A DNA stretch of 10,528 nucleotides from Candidatus Sulfotelmatobacter sp. (GTDB lineage: Bacteria > Acidobacteriota > Terriglobia > Terriglobales > Acidobacteriaceae): positions 1 through 10,528 of the forward strand of contig JASICF010000554.1 in assembly GCA_030044775.1 (NCBI GenBank). Reading direction: 5' to 3'. The translations under genes and the position numbers were made by a program. Positions 1 to 7,441 of the stretch are shown here, in pieces; position 1 is the first letter of the stretch, and every line of letters begins with the position of its first letter. Below the pieces are notes generated by a model, which did not search any database, was not told the origin of the DNA, and worked only from the letters and a program-made list of their open reading frames with translations.

Positions 1-207
1 AAGGAGCACGAAGAGCGCTACCTGCGCTTCAAGGCAGACGAATCTTCGCAGGCGATTACTGGCCCTTATCGCGAACTGCATCCCGAAGATAATAACGAGC
101 GCCAGGCGATCCATGAACATGTGTCGGTGCCGCTGGCCGCGTTGAACGCAAGGTCTGCAAAAGCCATCACCGGAGTCGCTATGGCGGCGGGAGGTTCGGG
201 CCGTTGA
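1..207 (+). CDS. C-terminal fragment of an unrecognised protein (5' end outside window)
   Basis: An open frame enters from the left edge and ends at a TGA at 205-207, giving 68 visible residues that begin KEHEERYLRFKADESS. The tail is hydrophilic, with several Glu, Arg and His residues (a HPEDNNERQ stretch and HEH), followed by a small Ala/Gly-rich end. I see no transmembrane segment, named motif or domain in this piece and do not assign a function. Its stop overlaps the TTG start of the next gene by four bases (TTGA). This supports it being a real gene co-transcribed and translationally coupled with the propeller gene downstream. The ribosome-binding site of that next gene (GGAGG, 190-194) lies inside this reading frame. 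Confidence 0.6.
   Translation, partial: KEHEERYLRFKADESSQAITGPYRELHPEDNNERQAIHEHVSVPLAALNARSAKAITGVAMAAGGSGR
190..206 (+). promoter_or_regulatory. Shine-Dalgarno and TTG start deciding the start of the first propeller gene
   Basis: GGAGG at 190-194 lies 9 bases before a TTG at 204-206. The TTG overlaps the upstream TGA stop (TTGA), the usual layout for translational coupling. Starting here gives a basic N-terminus and a hydrophobic core, as expected for a signal peptide, which supports this rare start codon over any downstream ATG. Confidence 0.6.
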
Positions 208-1955
208 TCAGAAAGAAATTATTTACTGCGGCGTCACTGAGACCAAGAGTAAGCCGCTCTTTTCTCGTGGCACTTCTCTGCGTGTCGGTGTCGCTCGTGT
301 CAACCGCCTTATCTCAGGTACAGCAGATTCATTTTGTCGATATCACGGCAAAAGCCGGAATAAAGTTCACGCACAATAACGGCGCATTCGGGAAGAAGTG
401 GCTGCCCGAAACCATGGGTCCGGGCTGCGCTTTCATTGATTACGATAATGACGGCTATCCCGACGTTCTTCTGATCAACGGCGAAGACTTTCCCGGTCAT
501 CGTCATCTGGGAGCGACTACTCCCAAGCTCTACCACAACAACGGCAACGGAACTTTTACTGACGTGACCGAGAAGGCGGGGCTTGCTATTCCGATGTACG
601 GGTTCGGTGTTGCGATCGGCGATTACGACAACGACGGCTACGACGACATTTTCATTTCCGCGTTGGGGCAAAGCCATCTCTTTCACAACAACGGAAACGG
701 CACATTTACCGATGTGACGAAACAAGCAGGCATGTGGGGGCCGAGCGAGTTTTCGACCAGCGCTGCCTGGATGGATTATGACCGTGACGGCAAACTCGAT
801 CTCGTGGTCGCGAACTATGTGCAATGGAGCGAGCAAACTGATCTTTTCTGCACGCTTGATGGCACGCACAAATCGTATTGCACGCCGGAATCGTACAAGG
901 GAACGTCGTTGCGTTTGTGGCATAACCTTGGCAATGGGAAATTCGAGGACGCTACAAAAAAAGCGGGGCTAGGCGATCCGACCTCGAAGAGCCTGGGCAT
1001 CGCCATTCTCGATGCCAACGGTGACGGCTGGCCCGACATTCTGATCGCCAACGACACGCAGCCGAACAAACTCTACGTAAATAAGAAGGATGGGACGTTC
1101 GAGGAACGCGGAGTTCCAGCAGGCATTGGATTCAGCGAGGATGGAGTGGCGCGCGCGGGTATGGGCGTAGACGCTGCCGATTACGACCGCAGCGGACATC
1201 CGAGCGTGATCATCACCAATTTTGCCAACCAGATGCTGTCGCTTTATCACAACGAAGGGAACGGGTTGTTCGTCGACGAAGCTCCGCAGTCTGAAGTTGG
1301 GCGGGCGACGCTGGTCACGCTGGGGTTCGGATGTTTTTTCTTTGATTATGACAATGACGGGTGGCCGGACATTTTTGTCGCCGATGGCCACATTGAGGAT
1401 GCGATTGAAAAGGTGCAGAAGCGCGTGAGTTATGCCGAGCCGCCGCACCTGTTTCGCAATCTCGGCGAAGGAAAGTTCGAAGAGGTAACCGCTCAAACGG
1501 GAAAAGCTTTTGCTGCGCCAAAAGTAGCGCGGGGAGCGGCTTATGCAGATATCGACAACGACGGTTTTCTCGACATCCTCGAAACTACCAATGCCGGGCC
1601 GGCTTTTCTGTTTCATAACGAAGACGGAGCGAATCACAGCGTGCGGCTGAAGTTGGTCGGAACGAAATCGAATCGCGACGGGATCGGCGCCTTGGTGCGC
1701 GTAGTTTCGAACGGAGGCAAAGATACGCAATCGAAAATGTTGCGCTCGGGTTCAAGCTATTTATCGCAGAGCGAACTCGTCCTAACATTCGGACTCGGCC
1801 AGCAGGAAAAAGCCGACAGCATCGAGGTTCAATGGCCGAGCGGGCAGGTCGACAATCTTCTCAACGTGCGGAGCGGCCAGACCATCACGGTTGAGGAAGG
1901 CAAAGGCACAGTTGGCGCGAGGCCCTACAAGCCCTCTCTGCTAAGGTCAAACTGA
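204..1955 (+). CDS. Secreted CRTAC1-family protein: FG-GAP/VCBS seven-repeat propeller with ASPIC/UnbV domain
   Basis: The 583-residue product has a basic N-terminus and hydrophobic stretch (about residues 19-36, RSFLVALLCVSVSLVSTAL), so it is probably exported. Seven FG-GAP/VCBS-type loops follow, near residues 77, 138, 188, 267, 325, 379 and 447. Most read D-Y-D-N-D-G-x-x-D, the calcium-binding loop of beta-propeller blades, and several are followed by L-x-x-N-x-G-x-G-x-F. Seven repeats fit a seven-bladed propeller. The fifth is degenerate (DYDRSGHPS). A Cys pair at 216 and 226 sits in an inserted loop and could form a disulfide. The C-terminus (about 478-566) matches the ASPIC/UnbV domain found after such propellers, with the IGALVRV and VQWPSGQVDNL segments. 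Family members are extracellular and mostly uncharacterised, so a binding or scaffold role is inference. It is coupled to the upstream gene and followed by a larger paralogue. Confidence 0.9.
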   Translation: MIRKKLFTAASLRPRVSRSFLVALLCVSVSLVSTALSQVQQIHFVDITAKAGIKFTHNNGAFGKKWLPETMGPGCAFIDYDNDGYPDVLLINGEDFPGHRHLGATTPKLYHNNGNGTFTDVTEKAGLAIPMYGFGVAIGDYDNDGYDDIFISALGQSHLFHNNGNGTFTDVTKQAGMWGPSEFSTSAAWMDYDRDGKLDLVVANYVQWSEQTDLFCTLDGTHKSYCTPESYKGTSLRLWHNLGNGKFEDATKKAGLGDPTSKSLGIAILDANGDGWPDILIANDTQPNKLYVNKKDGTFEERGVPAGIGFSEDGVARAGMGVDAADYDRSGHPSVIITNFANQMLSLYHNEGNGLFVDEAPQSEVGRATLVTLGFGCFFFDYDNDGWPDIFVADGHIEDAIEKVQKRVSYAEPPHLFRNLGEGKFEEVTAQTGKAFAAPKVARGAAYADIDNDGFLDILETTNAGPAFLFHNEDGANHSVRLKLVGTKSNRDGIGALVRVVSNGGKDTQSKMLRSGSSYLSQSELVLTFGLGQQEKADSIEVQWPSGQVDNLLNVRSGQTITVEEGKGTVGARPYKPSLLRSN

Positions 1956-2046
1956 AAAGCGAGGGTGGCGGACAATCCAAGGAACGATTCCTGCCGCTGC
2001 TAACCGCTGCGTTCAGTGCGCGCTCTATGGTTAAATCGTTGGTCAG

Positions 2047-5000
2047 ATGAGTCCCCGAATTTCAGTCGTCCTTGGCGGCATACTTCTTGCCGCATTTGGC
2101 ATTTTTGCGACCGCGCCGCAAACAAAATCGAAAGCCGGCCCGATTGAGGCCGCGCGGCTCAATAATCTGGGTGCGGCGTGCATGAATCAGCAGCTTTTCG
2201 AGAAGGGATTGAAATGCTTTCAGCAGGCCGAGGCACTCGACCCCAAGCTGACGATCGCTCGACTGAATCAGGGAATTGCCTATCTGAATCTGCAAAAACT
2301 CGACGAAGCCAGCGCGGCGCTGAACGATGTGCTGAAACAGGATCCGAAAAATCCGCAGGCATGGTACAACCTCGGATTGCTGGCAAAGAACACCGGCGAC
2401 GCTCAAACCGCAATCGACGATTTCAAGCGCGTCACTGAAATCGACGCAAGCGACGCCGATACATGGTATTTTCTGGGCGCATCGTATGTGCAAGCGCGGC
2501 TGTTCCCGCAGGCAATTGACGCATTTCTGCAGGCCCTAAAGCTCAATCCTCTCCACGCCTCGGCTGAATTTGGGCTGTCCCGCGCGTACCAGCAATCCGG
2601 CGAAATTGATCAGGCACGCGAAAATCTGAAGAAGTTCCAATACATTACGCAAAAGAAACTTGGTGCACCTATCAGCCTTGCTTACGGCGAGCAGGGACAA
2701 TACTCGCGGGCAGTCGAATCTCCGCAATCAGTGCTGAAACCTCCGCCGCAGACTAAGGTGCGGTTTGTGGATGAGACAAAGGAGGCGGGGATTGCTTCGC
2801 TACCCAGGCCGGCCGGTTACCTCGTAAATGAAACGGGGATCGGACCTGGGGCATGTTTTCTCGACTACGACAACGACGGCAGAATAGATCTTTTCGTTGC
2901 GGACAATGGTTCTCAGGGCGGGATTGCACTTTACCGCAATCTCGGCGACGGGAAATTTGAGGATGCCACGACGAAAGCTGGCCTCGATCCAAACCTTCGC
3001 GCAACAGGATGCACGACGGGAGACTACGACAACGATGGATTCACAGACTTAGTTGTGACCCAGCCGGGGCGCGTTCTGCTGCTGCACAACGAACGAAATG
3101 GGACGTTCAAGGAGGTTGCTGAGACGGCGGGAATTACGCAGAACGCGATGGCGCCTCAAGCTGTGACTTTCGTAGATTACGATCATGATGGCGACTTGGA
3201 TCTTTATGTCTCAGTCGAGGACGCGAAGCTGGTTTCGGAGAACGGCACCGCGCCTCGTGTTCCGACAACTCCAGGCCTGAACCGCATGTGGCGAAACAAT
3301 GGAAATGGCACCTTCACCGACGATACCGAGGAGAAGGACCTTTCAGGCAATGGATACAGCGCCAATTCGATTGGCACCGACTACAACAACGATCGGGCAG
3401 TAGACTTAGTCGTCACCGGCGGGAAAAATTCGGGAGCAATAGGCGGTGTGGCAACTCACCCTCCGCTCATGTTCAAAAACCCTCGTGAAGGAAAGTTCCT
3501 GCAAAATGATTTGATTGCTCCTTTGACGCCAACGCGAGGCGTAACAGCCCTCGACTTCGATCATGACGGGTGGATGGATTTGGCATTCACTCACGAGGGA
3601 GCGCCTGCTCTTACCCTTTGGCGCAATAATCACGGTAAATCCTTCGAGCAGGTTAAACTTCCCGATACCAACTGGGCTCGCGCTTTCGGCGTAGCCGCTT
3701 TCGACTACGACAATGACGGCTGGGTCGATCTGGTTGCTGTCGGCGAGACAAAAGAAGGCAAAGGCGAGATCAAGCTCTTCCGCAATCTCGGCCCTGATGG
3801 CTTCAAAGATGTCACGGCCGACGTAGGCCTCGACAAAATTCATCTTGAACATCCGCGGGCAATCATCACCGGCGACTACGACAACGACGGCGCGGTCGAT
3901 TTGCTGGTCACACAAAATCACGGCCCGGCGGTGCTTTTGAGAAATGAAGGCGGAAATCAAAATCACTGGCTGCGGCTCGCGCTCAAGGGAGTGGCCGATA
4001 ACAAGTCGGCGATCGGAACGAAAGTCGAAGTGTTTTCGGGAGGCAATCGGCAGAAATTCGAGATTTATGGATCGAATGGTTACCTCGGACAAAATTCTCC
4101 CTATCTCACCGTTGGCCTCGGCGACGCGAAGCAAGCCGATGTGGTGCGTTTGTTATGGCCGACCGGCGTGCTGCAGGATGAAATCAATGTTGAGGGAGAC
4201 AAGCAACAAGACATTACCGAGATCGATCGACGCGGGAGCTCGTGCCCAACTCTATTTGCATGGAATGGCAAGCGATATCAATTTGTCGCCGATATGCTGG
4301 GCGCCGGCGTAGTCGGCCACTGGGTTGGGCCCGGGCAAAGAGATATTCCTCGGCCAGTCGAGTGGATCAAGATAAATCGGGACACGATTCGAGCAAAGGA
4401 GTTTTTGTATTCCCACGTCTCGCAAAACCAGCGAGACATGGGGCACCCCGATTCGGGAATGCTCTGTCATCCTGAGCGGAGCGAAGGATCTGTGCAATTT
4501 GCGCGCGAGTGCATAGATTCTTCGCCGCAAGAAGCAGCGGCTCAGGATGACAAGCTGTCGAATGCGGGTGGCAAGCGGCCCAAGGCAGACGACCAACGGC
4601 CGGAAAAAACCCTCAGCTTCCGGTTTATGGAACCCCTCGAAGAAGCGGTTTATCTGGATCGGGTGCGATTGCTGGCGGTCGATCATCCGAAGGACGTCGA
4701 CGTTTATCCGAATGAATATTTCGCTTCGAATCCTCCGTACCCGAAGTTCAGGGTTGTGGTGAGCGCCGCCAAAGATGAGCGGCCTCCTGCAGGAGCATGG
4801 GATGAGCATGGGCACGATGTTTTGCCAGATCTTCTCGCGCATCGCTATTTCGGCGATTTCGCCTTGACACAATTTCTGGGATTCGCGCAGCCGCACAGTC
4901 TGACGCTCGATCTGGGCGAGGCGTATCGCGGCGGGCCATTATGGCTTCTGATGCACGGCGAAGTGGAATATTTTTCGGCAAACAGCATGTACGCCGCTTC

Positions 5001-5796
5001 GCAAGCGGGAGTGCGCGCGATTTCTCCGTATGTAGAGGCTTTCGACGCCCACGGGCGCTGGCGGCGCGTGATCGACGATATGGGATTTCCGGCTGGCGGG
5101 CCGCGCACAATGACGGCAGACTTGTCAGGTAGGTTGCCAATGGGGACGCGGAGGATTCGCATTACGACAAACCTGCAGATTTATTGGGACAGCATTCTGA
5201 TTGATCGAACGCAGCAATCTGTCTCGAGTGAGATTCCTCGCTCCGCTGGAGAAAGCACGGGGCTTCGGGATGACGCAGCCTTGCATGTGTCAGAAGTTTC
5301 TCTAGTCCGGGCCGACTTGGAATTCCACGGCTACCCTTACAAGATCGAAGGCGCGCCGCCCGGAAACGTGAACTACATCTACGAGAAAGCCAGCGCGACG
5401 GGACCCTACACGCGTCCGGCGGGAAATTACACGCGCTACGGAGATGTGTTGCCGTTGCTGACGAAACTCGACGATGAGTTGGCCGTATTCGGCTCAGGCG
5501 ACGAAGTACAGCTCGATTTCGATCCGGGCAAGTTACCGGTGTTGCCGTCCGGTTGGGTGCGGGATTACTTCTTTGCGGCGTACGGCTACGAAAAAGATAT
5601 GGATTTCTACGCGGCTGAAGGCAATTTCGTCGCGCCATTGCCATTCCTGACCATGAAGGATTATCCGTATGCGCCGAAGCAATCGTTTCCCCTCGACGAT
5701 ACTCATCTCAAGTATCTTCTCGAATACAATACACGGCACATGTCGGGAAATGAGCAGCGGGGATATGCGTTCGATTATCCGGACGTAGACAAATAA
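2047..5796 (+). CDS. Large exported TPR / FG-GAP propeller / ASPIC-UnbV protein with in-frame palindromic repeat insertions
   Basis: The product has 1249 residues. The ATG is the first possible start after an in-frame TAA at 2032-2034; no good Shine-Dalgarno is visible. A hydrophobic N-terminus (about 5-23) suggests a signal peptide or anchor. Five TPRs cover about 35-200 (for example AWYNLGLLAKNTGDAQTAI). A short Pro-rich linker leads to seven FG-GAP/VCBS loops near 271, 324, 375, 443, 501, 551 and 608, mostly DYDNDG-type; the fourth (DYNNDR) has lost the Gly. ASPIC/UnbV occupies about 638-725. The remaining region, about 730-1249, begins CPTLFAWNGKRYQFVADM, is aromatic-rich and looks folded, but I cannot name it. 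Residues 789-803 and 807-835 are encoded by palindromic repeat DNA and are probably a surface-loop insertion; a second repeat remnant encodes about 1062-1076. The gene is a divergent, extended paralogue of its upstream neighbour. An extracellular or periplasmic binding role is inference. Confidence 0.88.
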   Translation: MSPRISVVLGGILLAAFGIFATAPQTKSKAGPIEAARLNNLGAACMNQQLFEKGLKCFQQAEALDPKLTIARLNQGIAYLNLQKLDEASAALNDVLKQDPKNPQAWYNLGLLAKNTGDAQTAIDDFKRVTEIDASDADTWYFLGASYVQARLFPQAIDAFLQALKLNPLHASAEFGLSRAYQQSGEIDQARENLKKFQYITQKKLGAPISLAYGEQGQYSRAVESPQSVLKPPPQTKVRFVDETKEAGIASLPRPAGYLVNETGIGPGACFLDYDNDGRIDLFVADNGSQGGIALYRNLGDGKFEDATTKAGLDPNLRATGCTTGDYDNDGFTDLVVTQPGRVLLLHNERNGTFKEVAETAGITQNAMAPQAVTFVDYDHDGDLDLYVSVEDAKLVSENGTAPRVPTTPGLNRMWRNNGNGTFTDDTEEKDLSGNGYSANSIGTDYNNDRAVDLVVTGGKNSGAIGGVATHPPLMFKNPREGKFLQNDLIAPLTPTRGVTALDFDHDGWMDLAFTHEGAPALTLWRNNHGKSFEQVKLPDTNWARAFGVAAFDYDNDGWVDLVAVGETKEGKGEIKLFRNLGPDGFKDVTADVGLDKIHLEHPRAIITGDYDNDGAVDLLVTQNHGPAVLLRNEGGNQNHWLRLALKGVADNKSAIGTKVEVFSGGNRQKFEIYGSNGYLGQNSPYLTVGLGDAKQADVVRLLWPTGVLQDEINVEGDKQQDITEIDRRGSSCPTLFAWNGKRYQFVADMLGAGVVGHWVGPGQRDIPRPVEWIKINRDTIRAKEFLYSHVSQNQRDMGHPDSGMLCHPERSEGSVQFARECIDSSPQEAAAQDDKLSNAGGKRPKADDQRPEKTLSFRFMEPLEEAVYLDRVRLLAVDHPKDVDVYPNEYFASNPPYPKFRVVVSAAKDERPPAGAWDEHGHDVLPDLLAHRYFGDFALTQFLGFAQPHSLTLDLGEAYRGGPLWLLMHGEVEYFSANSMYAASQAGVRAISPYVEAFDAHGRWRRVIDDMGFPAGGPRTMTADLSGRLPMGTRRIRITTNLQIYWDSILIDRTQQSVSSEIPRSAGESTGLRDDAALHVSEVSLVRADLEFHGYPYKIEGAPPGNVNYIYEKASATGPYTRPAGNYTRYGDVLPLLTKLDDELAVFGSGDEVQLDFDPGKLPVLPSGWVRDYFFAAYGYEKDMDFYAAEGNFVAPLPFLTMKDYPYAPKQSFPLDDTHLKYLLEYNTRHMSGNEQRGYAFDYPDVDK
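4411..4450. repeat. Palindromic repeat type A, inside coding sequence
   Basis: The arms CCCACGTCTCGC (4412-4423) and GCGAGACATGGG (4431-4442) pair at 11 of 12 positions around a 7-base loop; GCACCCC follows. The 'GTCTCGC...GCGAGACATGGGGCACCC' layout resembles a dispersed intergenic repeat I recall from acidobacterial genomes. Here it is translated as about residues 789-802 of the large propeller protein and leaves the frame open. Confidence 0.6.
4466..4551. repeat. REP-like palindromic repeat type B, full copy inside coding sequence
   Basis: The 86-bp element has perfect 12-bp outer arms, GTCATCCTGAGC (4466-4477) and GCTCAGGATGAC (4540-4551). Its inner arms, GCGAAGGATCT (4481-4491) and AGATTCTTCGC (4515-4525), match at 10 of 11. 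It is read in frame as CHPERSEGS...AAAQDD (residues 807-835). It starts only 15 bases after the type A repeat. The peptide CHPERSEGS is one I recall as a typical translation of this repeat in acidobacterial predictions. Confidence 0.75.
5231..5274. repeat. Decayed right half of a type B repeat, inside coding sequence
   Basis: The segment starts AGATTCCTCGCTCCGCT and ends TTCGGGATGAC, the order expected for the right half of the type B element (AGATTCTTCGC ... CTCAGGATGAC in the copy at 4515-4551). A left half (GTCAT...) is not visible before it, so it is partial or strongly decayed. It encodes about residues 1062-1076 (IPRSAGESTGLRDD), a hydrophilic stretch between two more ordered segments of the large propeller protein. 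Confidence 0.5.
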
Positions 5797-5799
5797 TCC

Positions 5800-5822
5800 G
5801 GCCCGCGATAACCAATCGGGCC
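5800..5822 (+). terminator. GC hairpin after the large propeller gene, possible terminator
   Basis: GGCCCG (5800-5805) pairs perfectly with CGGGCC (5817-5822) across an 11-base loop, beginning 4 bases after the TAA stop. There is no clear T-run after it (TACGGAAACGTTTTA follows), so it is at best a weak or factor-assisted terminator. It would separate the propeller genes from the permease. Confidence 0.35.
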
Positions 5823-5880
5823 TACGGAAACGTTTTAGTGTTGACATGGCCGCCTTCCGCATAATCCAATAAGCGGACTC

Positions 5881-7317
5881 ATGGAAACTTCTTCCGCGTC
5901 TGTCTCAACCGCTCCGCGGCTGCGCCGCACCCTTACCCTTTGGGACTTGATTCTTTACGGCGTGATCGTCATTCAGCCGGTTGCGCCCATGTCGGTATTC
6001 GGCGTGCTCAGCGATCGCGGGCATGGGCACGTGGTCACGGCGATTCTGATAGCCATGGTCGCGATGCTGTTTACCGGCATCAGCTACGGACGCATGGCGC
6101 GTGCGTATCCCAGCGCGGGTTCGGCATTTACCTATGTGGCGCAAGAGATCAACCCTGCCCTGGGATTTGTCACTGGCTGGAGCATGGTGATGGATTACAT
6201 GCTCAACCCGCTGATTTGCACGGTGTGGTGCGCAGGGCAAGCGAATCAGTTTGCGCCGGGAGTTCCGTCGTGGATTTGGAAGATATTTTTTGCGGTGGTT
6301 TTCACGCTGTTGAACATTCGCGGGATCAAGACCTCGGCTCGCATCAACACCGTTATGGCGCTATTGATGGGCATGGTGGTGGTTGCAATCTTCGTGGCGG
6401 GGGCGCGGTACATCTTCGGCGCCCCGGCGGGAACCATCTCTTATCTCACGCCATTCTACGATCCGCACACTTTTAGTTGGGGCAACCTGTTTGGCTGCAC
6501 GTCGATCGCGGTGCTTACTTATATCGGGTTTGACGGAATCTCTACGCTCTCGGAGGAGGCTGAGAACCCACGGCGCAATATACTTCTGGCAACCGTGCTC
6601 ACCTGCCTGGTCATCGGCATCCTTTCCGCCGTCGAGGTCTACATCGCGCAACTAATCTGGCCGGCGCGCGAAGCATTTCCCGACATCAACACTGCTTACT
6701 CTTACGTCGCCGGGCGAGCTTGGCAACCGTTGTTCCCGATTGTTGGCTTCACTCTTCTTCTTGCCAACTTTGGCTCGGGGTTTGGAGCGCAAATTGGCGC
6801 CGCCCGCCTGCTCTTCGGAATGGGACGCAGCAACGCGCTGCCGAAATCTTTTTTTGGCGCGGTGGATCCCAAGAATCATGTGCCCCGCAACAGCGTGATC
6901 TTCGTTGGCGTAGTGGCGCTCCTCGGAGCATTTCTCCTGGAGATTGTGGCCGGCTTCAGAACTTATTCGCTGAGTGCAGGGTCCTTGACCTGGGAAACAA
7001 CGAAGAAGATTTTGAACGGCGGCGAGGCGTACGGCCTGGGCGCAGAGATGTTGAACTTTGGAGCGCTGATCGCATTTATGGGCGTCAACGCGGCCGCCTT
7101 TCTTCGTTATTTCGTGCGCTCGGAGGAAAGGAAGATCGGCAACCTGATCCCTCCGGTCTTGGGTTTCGTGATTTGTCTTGGATTGTGGCTCAACCTAAGC
7201 AGACCGGCCATGATCGTCGGGTCGATCTGGATGGCGGCGGGAATTCTTTTTGGCGCCATCCGCACGAAAGGTTTCCGCAGCAATCTGATCGATTTCGAAT
7301 TGCCGCCGGAGGAGTAG
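5881..7317 (+). CDS. APC-superfamily amino acid/polyamine permease, PuuP-like
   Basis: This 478-residue integral inner-membrane protein has about twelve hydrophobic segments. They run from about residues 21-42 (LTLWDLILYGVIVIQPVAPM) to the final helices at about 422-462. Hallmarks of the amino acid-polyamine-organocation superfamily are present. These include the broken-helix region near TM1, GISYGRMARAYPSAGSAFTY at 66-85 (the conserved E/S-x-G-S-A-Y/F-T-Y segment) and YIGFDGISTLSEEAENPRR at 214-232 (the conserved G-F-D...EE-x-x-NP signature). The pattern resembles the putrescine importer PuuP of E. coli from memory, including the ISYG and GFD...TLSEE segments, so polyamine or amino acid uptake by cation symport is likely. 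The substrate cannot be read from sequence alone. Length is normal for the family. It stands 84 bases after the large propeller gene and converges with the GH2 gene. No operon partner is evident. Confidence 0.88.
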   Translation: METSSASVSTAPRLRRTLTLWDLILYGVIVIQPVAPMSVFGVLSDRGHGHVVTAILIAMVAMLFTGISYGRMARAYPSAGSAFTYVAQEINPALGFVTGWSMVMDYMLNPLICTVWCAGQANQFAPGVPSWIWKIFFAVVFTLLNIRGIKTSARINTVMALLMGMVVVAIFVAGARYIFGAPAGTISYLTPFYDPHTFSWGNLFGCTSIAVLTYIGFDGISTLSEEAENPRRNILLATVLTCLVIGILSAVEVYIAQLIWPAREAFPDINTAYSYVAGRAWQPLFPIVGFTLLLANFGSGFGAQIGAARLLFGMGRSNALPKSFFGAVDPKNHVPRNSVIFVGVVALLGAFLLEIVAGFRTYSLSAGSLTWETTKKILNGGEAYGLGAEMLNFGALIAFMGVNAAAFLRYFVRSEERKIGNLIPPVLGFVICLGLWLNLSRPAMIVGSIWMAAGILFGAIRTKGFRSNLIDFELPPEE

Positions 7318-7320
7318 CGC

Positions 7321-7376
7321 TATTGAGTGATTGAGCGATTTTGTGATTCGGTAATTTGGTGATTGAGTAATTGAAA
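7321..7376. repeat. Tandem array with 8-bp period (about 7 units, GATTGAGT-like)
   Basis: Starting at 7321 the sequence splits into seven consecutive octamers: TATTGAGT, GATTGAGC, GATTTTGT, GATTCGGT, AATTTGGT, GATTGAGT, AATTGAAA. The ATT core recurs at an exact 8-base step with no indels. The array starts 4 bases after the permease stop codon. It holds no gene. Confidence 0.7.
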
Positions 7377-7408
7377 ATCGGTCCTTTAGCTCGCGAAGCC
7401 AACATCAC

Positions 7409-7440
7409 CCGATTGCTCAAAATTTCTCAATTACTCAATT
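7409..7440. repeat. Opposed 8-bp tandem array (about 4 units on the minus strand)
   Basis: Read on the minus strand from 7440, the octamers are AATTGAGT, AATTGAGA, AATTTTGA and GCAATCGG. This is the same period and consensus as the array at 7321-7376, in opposite orientation. The two arrays share a perfect 13-bp inverted repeat (7362-7374 with 7427-7439), so a transcript from either side could form a long hairpin between the convergent genes. It ends directly at the GH2 stop codon. Confidence 0.6.
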
Positions 7441-7441
7441 T

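Noticed and set aside
309..1730. Long minus-strand open frames opposite the first propeller gene (309-923 and 969-1730)
   Set aside because: Their Val/Ile-rich runs are the antisense reading of the repeated Asp-Asn-Asp-Gly loops. They lack a coherent start context and conflict with a clear plus-strand gene.
2865..3900. Recurrent GACTACGACAACGACGGC-like DNA that could look like a dispersed repeat or CRISPR
   Set aside because: The copies are irregularly spaced and each encodes a DYDNDG calcium loop of a propeller blade, so they are protein repeats.
3406..4134. Minus-strand 242-codon open frame opposite the large propeller gene
   Set aside because: Same antisense effect of the repeated calcium-loop codons; no recognisable domain.
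5841..5872. TTGACA (5841-5846) with CATAAT (5860-5865) as a promoter for the permease
   Set aside because: The -35 match is perfect but the spacing is only 13 bases, and no good -10 box occurs at 16-18 bases. A promoter here is possible but not supported.
6720..7334. Plus-strand 204-codon frame overlapping the permease
   Set aside because: It is out of frame with a well-supported membrane protein, has a composition typical of a shifted GC-rich frame, and shows no motif.
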